A stretch of 64,000 bases of DNA from Rummeliibacillus sp. POC4 (GCF_003576525.1 NZ_QWUA01000008.1:1-64000); one strand, 5' to 3'. Positions 28,821 through 38,540 are shown, numbered from the stretch's first letter. The notes: generated from the letters alone by a model not told the origin. A program made the numbers and translations.

Positions 28821-29923
28821 TGAACGAAATGCCACATTGTATCGGTTGTGGTACACAAATCCAAACAGAAGACAAAAATGCACCAGGATACGCACCTGCA
28901 TCTACTTTAGAAAAAGAAGATGTGATTTGCCAACGCTGCTTCCGTTTAAAAAACTACAATGAGCTTCAACCAGTATCTTTAACAGATGATGATTTCTTAC
29001 GTATTTTAAATGGCTTAGGAAAACATAAAGGGTTGATCGTGAAAATTGTAGATATATTCGATTTCAATGGAAGTTGGTTACCAGGCCTACATCGATTCGT
29101 AGGAAACAATCCTGTACTACTAATTGCAAATAAGGCAGATTTGCTTCCTAAATCCGTGAAAAAGAATAAGGTGATTAATTGGATTAAGAGAGAAGCTAAA
29201 GCACTTGGTTTAAAACCAATCGATGTTTTATTAGTTAGTGCACATAAAGGAAAAGGTATGCAAGAAGCCATGGATGCTATCGATGAATATCGAAATGGGC
29301 AAGATGTCTATGTTGTTGGATGTACGAATGTAGGGAAATCTACTTTCATTAACCGAATTATTAAACAAGCTACTGGTGCTGGCGATATTATTACTACTTC
29401 ATACTTCCCAGGTACAACACTCGACATGATTGAAATCCCACTGGATGACGGTCATGCGATTTATGATACACCAGGAATTATCAATCACCATCAAATGGCA
29501 CATTATATTGATCCAACAGAGTTGAAATATATAATGCCTAAAAAAGAGATTAAGCCGAAAATATTCCAGCTGAATGAAGAACAATCATTATTTGTTGGTG
29601 CTTTGGCACGTTTTGACTTTATAAAAGGAAAACGATCCGCGTTCACGGTGTATATTGCAAATGATTTAAATATTCATCGTACAAAATTAGAGAATGCAGA
29701 TGAACTATATAAAAATCATAAAGGCGAATTACTTGCTCCGCCATCTGAAAAGTATATTGATCAACTACCAGAATTAGTACGTCATGAATTTTCGATTAAA
29801 GAAGCAAAAACTGATATTGTTTTCTCAGGCCTAGGCTGGATAACAATTCAAGATCCAAACGTAGTAGTTGCAGCATATGCCCCAGAAGGTGTAGAAGTTC
29901 AAGTTCGTCCTTCTTTAATCTAG
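28820..29923 (+). CDS. yqeH: Ribosome biogenesis GTPase YqeH (circularly permuted)
   Basis: GTPase needed for 30S subunit assembly. An N-terminal zinc finger (C7, C10, C37, C40) is followed by the permuted GTPase order G4 NKAD (104-107), G5 SAHKG (140-144), G1 GCTNVGKST (167-175) and G3 DTPG (216-219), then an RNA-binding C-terminal domain. ATG 28820 overlaps the yqeG stop, with GGAGG upstream. Confidence 0.96.
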   Translation: MNEMPHCIGCGTQIQTEDKNAPGYAPASTLEKEDVICQRCFRLKNYNELQPVSLTDDDFLRILNGLGKHKGLIVKIVDIFDFNGSWLPGLHRFVGNNPVLLIANKADLLPKSVKKNKVINWIKREAKALGLKPIDVLLVSAHKGKGMQEAMDAIDEYRNGQDVYVVGCTNVGKSTFINRIIKQATGAGDIITTSYFPGTTLDMIEIPLDDGHAIYDTPGIINHHQMAHYIDPTELKYIMPKKEIKPKIFQLNEEQSLFVGALARFDFIKGKRSAFTVYIANDLNIHRTKLENADELYKNHKGELLAPPSEKYIDQLPELVRHEFSIKEAKTDIVFSGLGWITIQDPNVVVAAYAPEGVEVQVRPSLI

Positions 29924-29935
29924 GGGGAATTAATT

Positions 29936-30769
29936 TTGAGAAAATGGTATTCAGTAATTGGCGACCCGATTGAACATTCAATGTCGCCACTTATGCACAA
30001 CGCTTGGATGGCAGAAGAAGGTAGAGATGCTAGTTATATTCCATTACATGTGAAGCCAGAGAATTTAGAACAAGCTGTTGCATCTTTAAAACTACTGGGG
30101 TGCAGTGGGTGGAATATTACAATTCCTCATAAAGAGAAAATTATTCCGTTTTTAGATGATCTCGATGAAATGGCACGAAAAATGGGAGCAGTGAATACTG
30201 TAGTTAGACAATCAGATGGTACGTATAAAGGCTATAATACCGATGGTTTAGGTTTTGTCCGTTCTTTAGAAGATGAGATAGGAGATAATCATCGTAATCA
30301 GCAGGTATTAATCATTGGAGCAGGTGGAGCAGCGCGTGGTATTGCATTTGCTTTGGTTGCTACAGGATATACGCATATTACGATTGCTAATCGTACTGTT
30401 TCCAAAGCGGAAGCTATTTGTGATGAGTTAGATGTTGATGCGAATGCTCTATCATTGGAAACGGCATCTGAACAACTGAACAAGTTTGAAATTCTTATTC
30501 AAACAACATCAGCTGGATTAAATCATAGTGAATTTGCATTACCTATTTCAATGGACCGATTATCAAGCACTGCAATTGTTGCAGATATTGTGTATAATCC
30601 TTTAATGACACCATTTTTAATTGAAGCAAAGAAAAAAGGAGCGACTGTCGTAACTGGACTCGGTATGTTCATCCATCAGGGTGCGCTTGCTTATAGTTAT
30701 TGGACAGATTCGTATCCTGAAGCAAAAGTCGTACGTAGTCTTTTGCTTGAGCAATTAGGAGGAAAATAA
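29936..30769 (+). CDS. aroE: Shikimate dehydrogenase
   Basis: Reduces 3-dehydroshikimate with NADPH in aromatic amino-acid synthesis. The substrate site SMSPLMHNAW, catalytic Lys in NITIPHKEKI, NADPH loop IGAGGAARGIAFAL and GLGMFIHQGALAY are visible. It is 277 aa. TTG 29936 follows a GGGGG-containing site. It is embedded in the ribosome-assembly operon as in B. subtilis. Confidence 0.95.
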   Translation: MRKWYSVIGDPIEHSMSPLMHNAWMAEEGRDASYIPLHVKPENLEQAVASLKLLGCSGWNITIPHKEKIIPFLDDLDEMARKMGAVNTVVRQSDGTYKGYNTDGLGFVRSLEDEIGDNHRNQQVLIIGAGGAARGIAFALVATGYTHITIANRTVSKAEAICDELDVDANALSLETASEQLNKFEILIQTTSAGLNHSEFALPISMDRLSSTAIVADIVYNPLMTPFLIEAKKKGATVVTGLGMFIHQGALAYSYWTDSYPEAKVVRSLLLEQLGGK

Positions 30770-30773
30770 TCAC

Positions 30774-31079
30774 ATGTTAACAGGTAAACAAAAACGTTTT
30801 TTACGTGCGGAAGCACATCATTTACAACCCATTTTTCAAGTTGGGAAAGGTGGAGTAAATGAAGCAATGCTTGTTCAGATTAAACAAGCATTAGAAGTAC
30901 GCGAATTATTAAAAGTCCGTATTTTAGATAATTGTGAAGTCGACAAACATGAAGTAGCTGAGCAATTAGCTGAAGGAACAAATGCAGAACTTGTTCAACT
31001 AATTGGTTTAACAGTTGTTTTATATAAACAAGCATCAAAACGCGAACATCGTAAAATCGAATTACCAAAAGTAAAATAA
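30774..31079 (+). CDS. yhbY: YhbY-family ribosome assembly RNA-binding protein (YqeI)
   Basis: 101-aa single CRM domain protein. LTGKQKRFLRAEAHHLQPIFQVGKGGVN and the later GxT-like LIGLTVVLYK are the family signature. It associates with pre-50S particles in other bacteria. GGAGG lies 7-11 nt before ATG 30774, within the end of aroE. Confidence 0.93.
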   Translation: MLTGKQKRFLRAEAHHLQPIFQVGKGGVNEAMLVQIKQALEVRELLKVRILDNCEVDKHEVAEQLAEGTNAELVQLIGLTVVLYKQASKREHRKIELPKVK

Positions 31080-31091
31080 GGATTTGATGAG

Positions 31092-31664
31092 ATGAAAAAA
31101 GTTGGTCTTCTAGGTGGCACTTTTAATCCTCCTCACATGGCACATTTATTGATGGCCAATGAGGCTTATGATGTTCTTGGATTGGATGAAGTCCGTTTTA
31201 TGCCAAATGCTGTACCACCCCATAAAGTAAAACCGGAAGATGCCACTACAGAAGACAGGTTGCATATGACGGAACTTGCTATTCAATCGATTCCATACTT
31301 TAACATAGAACTGTATGAAATTGAACGTGGAGGAGTATCTTATTCATATGATACTTTGAAAGGTTTGACAGAACGTGAGCCTGATACAGAATTCTATTTT
31401 ATCATTGGTGGCGATATGATAGATATGCTGGATGAATGGTACCATATAAAAGAACTGACAAAGTTAGTTCATTTTGTTGGTGTTCATCGACCAGGTACTT
31501 CTGGTGTTACAAATTTGCCGGTACAGCTAATAGAAGCACCACTTATGGATTTATCTTCAACGATGATTCGCAATCGATTACAAGAAGGACGAACTGTGAC
31601 ATTTTTAGTGCCGACAGCCGTTGAACAGTATATACGAGAGGAAGGTCTATATGGAACGCGATGA
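31092..31664 (+). CDS. nadD: Nicotinate-nucleotide adenylyltransferase
   Basis: Adenylates nicotinate mononucleotide in NAD synthesis. GLLGGTFNPPHMAHL holds the HxGH-type nucleotidyltransferase motif and LSSTMIRNRL is the ISSTxIR motif. It is 190 aa. Its last codons overlap the yqeK start at 31651, an order conserved in Bacilli. Confidence 0.95.
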   Translation: MKKVGLLGGTFNPPHMAHLLMANEAYDVLGLDEVRFMPNAVPPHKVKPEDATTEDRLHMTELAIQSIPYFNIELYEIERGGVSYSYDTLKGLTEREPDTEFYFIIGGDMIDMLDEWYHIKELTKLVHFVGVHRPGTSGVTNLPVQLIEAPLMDLSSTMIRNRLQEGRTVTFLVPTAVEQYIREEGLYGTR

Positions 31665-32220
31665 ACTATTAGTAGCGATGAAAGACCGTATGCCGGAAAA
31701 ACGTTATATCCATACAATAGGTGTGACGGATACAGCCATAAAACTTGCAAAACGTTTTGGAGAAGATCCTAAAAAAGCTGAGTTAGCAGCTATTTTACAT
31801 GATTCATGTAAATATGCTGACCGTGATTGGATGAGACAAACCATTATTGATCAAAAGATGGATCCGACATTACTTCAATATCATCATGAATTGTGGCATG
31901 GTCCAGTAGGTGCGTATGTTGCAAAAACAGAATTTAATGTTACAGATGATGATGTATTAAATGCGATTCGTTTCCATACTACGGGACGAGTGGCACAAAG
32001 CAATTTAGAAAAGATTGTCTATATAGCAGATATGATTGAACCAAATCGTAAATTTCCAGGTGTAGATGAATTAAGAAAAGCATCTGAAGATTTGGCATTA
32101 CACGATTTGATGATAAAATGCTTAGCGCATTCAATATCATTTTTAATTAGCAAACATCAACCTGTATTCCCTGATTCATTTGAATGCTATAACGATTTGT
32201 TATTGCAAAAGAAAGGATAA
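31651..32220 (+). CDS. yqeK: HD-domain protein YqeK (Ap4A hydrolase family)
   Basis: HD-superfamily hydrolase of 189 aa. The metal ligands lie in RYIHTIGV, AILHDSCKYAD, HHELWHGPVGA and a C-terminal IADMIEPNR. YqeK proteins cleave diadenosine tetraphosphate symmetrically. ATG 31651 has GAGAGGAAGG upstream and overlaps the end of nadD. Confidence 0.93.
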   Translation: MERDELLVAMKDRMPEKRYIHTIGVTDTAIKLAKRFGEDPKKAELAAILHDSCKYADRDWMRQTIIDQKMDPTLLQYHHELWHGPVGAYVAKTEFNVTDDDVLNAIRFHTTGRVAQSNLEKIVYIADMIEPNRKFPGVDELRKASEDLALHDLMIKCLAHSISFLISKHQPVFPDSFECYNDLLLQKKG

Positions 32221-32228
32221 GTGAAAGA

Positions 32229-32582
32229 ATGACAAAAAGTACATTATTAGATATTGCCTTTAAAGCAGCAGATGACAAACGCGCAGAAGATATTGTCATA
32301 CTAAATATGCAAGGGATTTCTTTACTAGCAGATTATTTTTTAATTTGCCACGGTAATTCTGATCGTCAAACGCAAGCTATTGCACGTGAAATTGCAGATG
32401 CAGCACACAAAGCTGGATACCAAGTAAAACGCATGGAAGGCTTTGATTCAGCTAGATGGATACTTGTAGACCTAGGTGATGTAGTATGTCACGTTTTCCA
32501 TAAGGATGAACGACAATACTACAATTTAGAACGTCTATGGGGAGATGCACCCGAAAAATTTGTAGCAGTTGAGCCAGAATGA
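32229..32582 (+). CDS. rsfS: Ribosome silencing factor RsfS
   Basis: 117-aa protein that binds ribosomal protein L14 (uL14) and blocks subunit joining in starvation. The family core DYFLICHGNSDRQTQAIA, MEGFDSARWILVDLGDVV and HVFHKDERQYYNLERLWGD is intact. It overlaps yqeM by 4 nt (ATGA). Confidence 0.95.
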   Translation: MTKSTLLDIAFKAADDKRAEDIVILNMQGISLLADYFLICHGNSDRQTQAIAREIADAAHKAGYQVKRMEGFDSARWILVDLGDVVCHVFHKDERQYYNLERLWGDAPEKFVAVEPE

Positions 32583-33316
32583 GTAGCTACGGTCGATTTG
32601 CAGAAGTTTATGATGCATTAATGACAGATGTTCCGTACGACGACTATGTCCGTTGGGTTGAAAAATATGCACCTTCAGCACAACATAAAAAGTTATTAGA
32701 TATAGGATGTGGTACAGGGACACTGACTGCAAAATTTGCTTCAAATGGTTATGAAGTAAGTGGATTGGATTTATCTGAAGAGATGCTGATGATAGCATCT
32801 CAGCGACTCATAGCGCAAAGTTATAATGTTCCTTTATATTGTATGTCAATGGATGAGCTCGAAGGTTTTGAAGAATTGGATATTGTAACAATTGCAATAG
32901 ATTCTTTAAATTATGTACAAGAGCGCGAGGCTGTTCAAGAAACTTTTTCGCGTATTTATCAATCCCTAAAACAGGGAGGACAATTATTCTTTGATGTACA
33001 TTCATTGTTTAAAATGGACGAGATCTTCATGGATTCTCCATTTACATATGACGATGGTGAAATTACGTATTTATGGGTAACAGAACCAGGAGAAGCACCG
33101 CATTCCGTTCATCATGATATGGTTTTCTATGTGCAACAGCAAAACGGTTTATACGAACGGTTTGAAGAATACCATTATCAACGAACTTTCCCGATAGAAA
33201 TATATATCGAAATGTTACGTCATGCGGGCTTTCATGAAATTTTTGTTACAGCAGACTTTACTGATACGTCACCTACTGAAGAATCAGAAAGAATTTTCTT
33301 CCGTGCTATAAAATAG
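32579..33316 (+). CDS. yqeM: Class I SAM-dependent methyltransferase YqeM
   Basis: 245-aa methyltransferase with motif I LLDIGCGTGTLTAKFA near residue 40 and a Rossmann core. The substrate is unknown. ATG 32579 is translationally coupled to rsfS. It is the last gene before comEA, matching B. subtilis. Confidence 0.9.
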   Translation: MSSYGRFAEVYDALMTDVPYDDYVRWVEKYAPSAQHKKLLDIGCGTGTLTAKFASNGYEVSGLDLSEEMLMIASQRLIAQSYNVPLYCMSMDELEGFEELDIVTIAIDSLNYVQEREAVQETFSRIYQSLKQGGQLFFDVHSLFKMDEIFMDSPFTYDDGEITYLWVTEPGEAPHSVHHDMVFYVQQQNGLYERFEEYHYQRTFPIEIYIEMLRHAGFHEIFVTADFTDTSPTEESERIFFRAIK

Positions 33317-33386
33317 ACTTTTCAAATATTGTAAAATCATTTATATTGGAATTAGTTCCATATCAATTGCCTTCTGAGAAGAAAGG

Positions 33387-34094
33387 ATGTGTGAGCTAAT
33401 TCCTTCTTTTTTGAAGAAAAATGCTAAAAAGTACGGCACCCCCATTGCTGTATTATTAGTATGTTTAGTCATATTTTATATCTCCAAACAATCGTCCACA
33501 CCCCCACAGGACGAGCTATTCTCAACTATTCAGGATGATCAACAAGCAAGTACAGAAAAAACAGAACCAAAGGAGAAAAAGAATCAACAAGACGCCCAAA
33601 AACAAGGTATTGTAGCCACTACTTCAATCATGGTAGATGTTAAGGGAGCGGTCAAAAATCCTGGTGTTTATCAGTTAGATGCAGATAGTCGTGTCATTGA
33701 CGCCATTTTACTTGCTGGCGGTTATGCGAAGAATGCACAGTCGCGTCAGATTAACCATGCGCAAAAATTACAAGATGAAATGGTCATTTATGTACCTCAA
33801 AAAGGTGAAGATACAGAAGAGGTTCTGGCTATTGCATCACAGCAAACGTCTACATCTGCACCGTCAACACAAGGAAGCACAGCACATGGAGAAAATTCGA
33901 ATTTAGTGAATATTAATACAGCCGATGAAGCAGGATTAACAACATTAAATGGAGTTGGACCTGCTAAAGCTCAAGCTATTATTGCTTATCGCACAGAAAA
34001 TGGCCCTTTCAAGACTATCGAAGAATTAAAAAATGTAACTGGAATTGGTGATAAGACTTTCGAATCGTTGAAAGATTATCTGACTGTAAACTGA
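33387..34094 (+). CDS. comEA: Late competence DNA receptor ComEA
   Basis: Membrane-anchored DNA-binding protein of the transformation machinery. It has one N-terminal membrane helix (GTPIAVLLVCLVIFYIS), a flexible linker, an SLBB region (VDVKGAVKNPGVYQLDADSR) and two helix-hairpin-helix motifs (LTTLNGVGPAKAQAIIAYR and LKNVTGIGDKTFESLKDYL). The in-frame ATG 33387 directly abuts the Shine-Dalgarno AAAGGATGTG, so it is badly placed. ATT 33399 has normal spacing and would give a more typical N-terminus. Confidence 0.92.
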   Translation: MCELIPSFLKKNAKKYGTPIAVLLVCLVIFYISKQSSTPPQDELFSTIQDDQQASTEKTEPKEKKNQQDAQKQGIVATTSIMVDVKGAVKNPGVYQLDADSRVIDAILLAGGYAKNAQSRQINHAQKLQDEMVIYVPQKGEDTEEVLAIASQQTSTSAPSTQGSTAHGENSNLVNINTADEAGLTTLNGVGPAKAQAIIAYRTENGPFKTIEELKNVTGIGDKTFESLKDYLTVN

Positions 34095-34171
34095 AGCAAA
34101 ATATTGACTGTTGAAAAAGCTAGTTTCTAAAACTAAACTAATAGTAGTACAACTAATCAGGAGGCATTCAT

Positions 34172-34753
34172 ATGGAGCGTATTACATGGAACCAATTTTT
34201 CATGGCACAAAGCCATTTATTAGCATTAAGAAGTACTTGCACAAGATTATCAGTCGGAGCTACGATTGTTCGAGATAAAAGAATTATTGCAGGTGGGTAT
34301 AATGGTTCAATTTCTGGTGATGACCATTGTATTGATAAAGGTTGTTATGTAATAGACAATCATTGCGTTCGAACAGTACATGCGGAAGTAAATGCTTTGT
34401 TACAATGTGCGAAATACGGTACACCAACTGATGGTGCAGATTTATATGTCACACATTTTCCTTGTTTACCATGTACAAAATCTATTATTCAAGCAGGTAT
34501 TAAAAGCTTATATTATGCAACAGATTATAAAAATAACCCATATGCATTAGAACTTTTGGAACAAGCAGGAGTAGAAGTCGTACATGTCCCATTTGACGAA
34601 CGGAAAATTGACTTTTTAAGTAATGAAAAAATCGCACTATATGTTGATCTATTGTCGAAACTTCGTAATCATGGTGCAACAGCTGAAGAATTGGAGCCAT
34701 ATGAACAGAAGGTGGTAGAATTATTTGGTCTATCAACATTAGACATAAACTAA
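34172..34753 (+). CDS. comEB: ComEB, dCMP deaminase-family protein
   Basis: 193-aa zinc-dependent cytidine/dCMP deaminase. The HAEVNALL motif carries the catalytic His/Glu and PCLPCTKS the two zinc cysteines; an extra zinc site is likely from DDHCIDKGCYV and HCVRTVHAE. It lies between comEA and comEC as in B. subtilis, although it is not needed for DNA uptake there. AGGAGG precedes ATG 34172. Confidence 0.93.
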   Translation: MERITWNQFFMAQSHLLALRSTCTRLSVGATIVRDKRIIAGGYNGSISGDDHCIDKGCYVIDNHCVRTVHAEVNALLQCAKYGTPTDGADLYVTHFPCLPCTKSIIQAGIKSLYYATDYKNNPYALELLEQAGVEVVHVPFDERKIDFLSNEKIALYVDLLSKLRNHGATAEELEPYEQKVVELFGLSTLDIN

Positions 34754-37050
34754 TTTTTGTAGCACTTGTAATATTACTAGCCTCACTTGCGGCACATATA
34801 AACATTTGGTTATTAGGGTTGTTAATCCCTTTTAGTCTTTTTCTAAGGTGGAAAAAAGAAAACACTTGGATAATTGTAATCCTTGTTGGCATCTCTTTTT
34901 CTGCCTTTATTTATATCTCACAAACACTACAACATAGAGAAATGGATATTCCAAAAGAAACAACTTTAACTTGGACAGACACTTATACAATTAACGGAGC
35001 AAAACTTCGAGGATTTGCTTATTTAGAAAATGGAGCAAAAGTGTACGCGGTTCAAACCTTTCAATCTGAGCATGAAAAGCAGAACTACGAGCAAATTTCC
35101 TTAAGTGGTCACACTTTCCTGGTAAAAGGTAATTTAGTCCCTCCAACATTGCCCTCACATCAATTTGCTTTTTCAATGGAAAATTACATTTTAAGTCATG
35201 CTGCACAAGGAATATATGAAATTGAACAATCGACATATAAAGAAAAGAAAAACTCTCTTTCATCTTTACTAGCTGAGCAGAGATTTCGTGTAAAGAAGCA
35301 CATTGAAGCTACATTTCCAAACAGTTTAATAGCAGAAGCGCAAGCACTTATTATTGGAGAACAAGAGAATGTAGACCAAGAGTTAAATAGAGCCTATCAA
35401 AAACTAGGAATCACACATCTATTTGCTATTTCAGGACTTCATGTAGCCCTTGTCTCTCTGTTAGTATTTGAACTGTTATTAAGGCTTCATATAAGAAGAG
35501 AACATGCAACAATTATAATTATCATTGCCTTACCTTTATACGCATGTATAGCAGGTGGTGCTCCCTCTGTTTGGCGCTCTGTTACGGTAGTAGAAATGAT
35601 AATGATTAGCAAAATCCTTTCTAAGAAGTTATCGATTGATGATGCGTTATCTTTAAGTTTTATTGCTCTTGTATTGTATCAACCGAGTATAATATTTCAA
35701 ATAGGTTTTCAATTATCCTATTTGGCAACGGTAGCACTCGTATTTTCTAACGTGATTTTACAATCAACTCAAAGTGCGCTTTTTCAATCTTTTTATATAA
35801 CGAGCGTATGCCAATTACTTGTCTATCCACTTCTAATTTATCACTTTTTCGAATTAAGCCTATCATCATTTATAGCTAATATTGTATTTGTGCCGTTATT
35901 TTCATTCATAATATTGCCGGTAAACCTTGTTTTATTTGTTTTAACGCTACTATTTAAACCAGGTGCACAAGTGCTATTTTTAATCTATGAGCCACTTCGA
36001 GGATTTGTCGCAAAGGTAATTATGTGGTGCCAGTCAATCCCATATCAAATGTGGGTTACCGGAAGACCAAGTGTGCTTTTGTGTAGTCTAGCGTTTTTAG
36101 GTGTTTTATGTGCTTTCGTTTATATAGAGAAAAGAAAATTTAAAATGGCTTTGATATGTATTTTAATACCTGCACTTGTTATTCATCTTGCTCCTAGAAT
36201 GCATAAAGATATCCGTATCACGTTTTTAAGTGTTGGACAAGGAGATAGCATAGTAATTGAGTTACCATATCGTAAAAAGGTTTATGTAGTTGATACGGGT
36301 GGATTATTACGTTTTGAGCAGGAAAAGTGGAAGCAATCGAAGACGGAATATGAAGTTGGAAGGCGAATTGTTGTTCCATACTTAAAAGGCCGAGGGATAA
36401 AAGCGGTAGATACAATGATTATTACGCATGCGGATGCGGATCATGCAGAGGGTGCAGAAGAAGTGATGGAAGAAATAAAAGTAAAAGAAATTCATGTAAG
36501 TCCCAACTCATGGGAGAAGTCAGTGATGGAAGATATTATCGCTCATATAAAAAAAGAAAAAATACCGCTAAAAGAGAAAATAGCAGATGAAAAGTGGAGA
36601 GTGGGAGATGCTTATTTCGAATATTTATCTCCAACGGACACACAGTACGAGGGAAATAATGATTCACTTGTATTATTAGTTAGCTTTGGTAAGTATAAAA
36701 TATTATTAACAGGTGATCTCGAAGAAGATGGGGAGATGCAACTTGTTAAAAATAATGAGCAGAAAATTACTGATTTAAGTATATTGAAAGTAGGACATCA
36801 TGGAAGTAAAACATCTAGTGCAGAAGCGTTTTTAAAACATACTAAACCTTCACTATCGATATTTTCAACGGGGTTAAATAATCGGTACAAACATCCAAGC
36901 AAAGAAGTAGTTGAGCGATTTCAAAAACTTGGATTACCCACTTTAAACACTGCGGAAGTAGGTTCGATTGAACTGAAAATGACAAAAGAAAACTGTGAGA
37001 TTACAACAACATCTCAATTAGTAGAAATGAAAAAAGCTTTGTCAAAGTGA
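34723..37050 (+). CDS. comEC: DNA uptake channel ComEC/Rec2
   Basis: Polytopic membrane channel that carries one DNA strand across the membrane during transformation. It has N-terminal hydrophobic segments, a Competence domain (TFPNSLIAEAQALIIGEQE, HLFAISGLHVALVSLLVFEL) and a C-terminal metallo-beta-lactamase-like domain (ITHADADHAEGAEE, VGHHGSKTS). No ATG, GTG or TTG exists in frame between the stop at 34702 and TTG 34819. Starting at TTG would delete the first membrane helix and give 743 aa. ATT 34723 (or 34720), 6 nt after AAGGTGGT, gives 775 aa, the usual length. Confidence 0.92.
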   Translation: MWSINIRHKLIFVALVILLASLAAHINIWLLGLLIPFSLFLRWKKENTWIIVILVGISFSAFIYISQTLQHREMDIPKETTLTWTDTYTINGAKLRGFAYLENGAKVYAVQTFQSEHEKQNYEQISLSGHTFLVKGNLVPPTLPSHQFAFSMENYILSHAAQGIYEIEQSTYKEKKNSLSSLLAEQRFRVKKHIEATFPNSLIAEAQALIIGEQENVDQELNRAYQKLGITHLFAISGLHVALVSLLVFELLLRLHIRREHATIIIIIALPLYACIAGGAPSVWRSVTVVEMIMISKILSKKLSIDDALSLSFIALVLYQPSIIFQIGFQLSYLATVALVFSNVILQSTQSALFQSFYITSVCQLLVYPLLIYHFFELSLSSFIANIVFVPLFSFIILPVNLVLFVLTLLFKPGAQVLFLIYEPLRGFVAKVIMWCQSIPYQMWVTGRPSVLLCSLAFLGVLCAFVYIEKRKFKMALICILIPALVIHLAPRMHKDIRITFLSVGQGDSIVIELPYRKKVYVVDTGGLLRFEQEKWKQSKTEYEVGRRIVVPYLKGRGIKAVDTMIITHADADHAEGAEEVMEEIKVKEIHVSPNSWEKSVMEDIIAHIKKEKIPLKEKIADEKWRVGDAYFEYLSPTDTQYEGNNDSLVLLVSFGKYKILLTGDLEEDGEMQLVKNNEQKITDLSILKVGHHGSKTSSAEAFLKHTKPSLSIFSTGLNNRYKHPSKEVVERFQKLGLPTLNTAEVGSIELKMTKENCEITTTSQLVEMKKALSK

Positions 37051-37062
37051 CAAAGCTTTTTT
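37030..37062. terminator. Bidirectional terminator between comEC and yqzM
   Basis: A perfect 15-bp stem, AAAAAAGCTTTGTCA with TGACAAAGCTTTTTT, and a 3-nt loop. The comEC stop codon lies in the right arm. A- and T-runs on both sides suit termination from both directions. Confidence 0.9.
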
Positions 37063-37072
37063 GTGTAGACGC

Positions 37073-37207
37073 TTATAGATTTACGTAATCGATAACAGTA
37101 GCGATAATGAACATAAGTGCGAAGAATACGAATGATACGCCGAAGCCTACACCTGAATCAATAGCGTCATTTCTTTTACTTTGTACATCTTTTTCAAATG
37201 GATTCAT
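37073..37207 (-). CDS. yqzM: YqzM family small membrane protein
   Basis: 44-aa protein on the minus strand: MNPFEKDVQSKRNDAID, then a hydrophobic helix (GVSFVFFALMFIIATVI). This matches B. subtilis YqzM, also found next to comEC. ATG 37207 has GGAGGG 7 nt upstream. The function is unknown. A TATAAT box (minus strand, 37232-37237) lies 25 nt upstream. The rest of 37208-37516 holds only the divergent promoter regions of yqzM and holA. Confidence 0.85.
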   Translation of the reverse strand: MNPFEKDVQSKRNDAIDSGVGFGVSFVFFALMFIIATVIDYVNL

Positions 37208-37516
37208 TAATATCCCTCCTAATTCTTATTAATTATACGGTAACGCATTCAAAAAAGCTATATTGAATGGCGAAATTACATAGTTCTATCGGCTTTGACA
37301 CAATTTGGACATACTCACATATTCAACCGTTTTCATAAGAAGAAAGATTCTCTCACCTAAATTGAAGTGCTTTAGAAAAAATAATTAGAGAGTATATAAG
37401 CAGTAAAATGTCTATTGCTTAACTATATTTCAAGGAAGTTGAACTACAACTTGCTGAGTTTCCCTTTACTCAAAATGAATGTATACTAGAGTTAGTGTTG
37501 TGCTAGGAGGAAGACC

Positions 37517-38527
37517 ATGTTCTCAAAATTATGGAATGATATACAAAAAGGAAAACTAGCACCTGTTTATCTTTTAGCAGGGCTTGAATCCTATTTTATA
37601 GACGAAACAATCCATCGTATTAAATCTAAGCTAGAAGAAAGTGGAGAAATTGAGACAATTACAATTGATCTGGATGAAAAGCCAGTAGACTTTGTGATTG
37701 ATGAATCAGATACGATTCCTTTTTTCTCTAGCAAAAAATTGATTATTGCTAAGAATGCATCATTCTTAAAAGCAACAGACAAAACAAAAGAAAAAATTGA
37801 TCATGATTTGAAGAGACTTGCAAAATGGCTAGAGTTTCCTTCAGATACATCCATCACTATTTTTATTGCACCGTATGAAAAGCTCGATGAACGTAAAAAA
37901 GTAACGAAGCAAATGAAAGAGCATGCGGTATACATGCTAGCAGAGACTCCAAAAGAGAATGATTTATCAGTATGGGTTAAAAACGAAATTTCATCCTTTG
38001 CTAAAACAATTGATGAAGAAGCAATTGCAAAATTAATGGAATTAGTTGGAATGGATATGTTACATTTACGCTCTGAAATTGAGAAAATCTGTTTATATCT
38101 TGGTGAGGATAAGAATATAACGGTTGCATTAGTGGAAGAATTAGTATCGAAAACATTAGAGCAAGATGCTTTTAAGATGCTCAATGCGTATATGAGAAAC
38201 GATGTTGCGGAGGCACTTTCAATTTATCATGATTTAATAAGACAGAAGCAAGAGCCTATAATGCTTGTGGCTTTATTGGCATCTCAAATTCGCTTGATGT
38301 CTAATGTATATTATCTATTGTCTAAAGGATATCATTCACAACAAATTTCAAAACAATTAAAGGTAAATCCGTATCGTGTGAAAAGAATAGTAGAAGATCG
38401 ACGGAAAGTATCTGAAGAATCTTTACTCAAAGCTTTGTATGGATTAAGTGAAGTAGATTTACAATTAAAATCTATGAGTGGTAAGCGGGAACGATTTTTG
38501 GAATTGTTCTTGATGCGCCCATTATAA
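37517..38527 (+). CDS. holA: DNA polymerase III subunit delta (YqeN)
   Basis: Clamp-loader delta subunit, 336 aa. PVYLLAGLESYFIDETIHRIK near the N-terminus, the FFSSKKLIIAKNASFL segment and the C-terminal RQKQEPIMLVALLASQIRL helical region fit the family. A TATACT box at 37482-37487 is the probable -10. AGGAGG precedes ATG 37517. A bidirectional terminator separates it from rpsT. Confidence 0.93.
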   Translation: MFSKLWNDIQKGKLAPVYLLAGLESYFIDETIHRIKSKLEESGEIETITIDLDEKPVDFVIDESDTIPFFSSKKLIIAKNASFLKATDKTKEKIDHDLKRLAKWLEFPSDTSITIFIAPYEKLDERKKVTKQMKEHAVYMLAETPKENDLSVWVKNEISSFAKTIDEEAIAKLMELVGMDMLHLRSEIEKICLYLGEDKNITVALVEELVSKTLEQDAFKMLNAYMRNDVAEALSIYHDLIRQKQEPIMLVALLASQIRLMSNVYYLLSKGYHSQQISKQLKVNPYRVKRIVEDRRKVSEESLLKALYGLSEVDLQLKSMSGKRERFLELFLMRPL

Positions 38528-38540
38528 TACTTGTATACAA

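Noticed and set aside
34500-34892. 130-codon minus-strand ORF over comEB and comEC
   Set aside because: It is antisense to two conserved genes, with low-complexity composition and no start signal.
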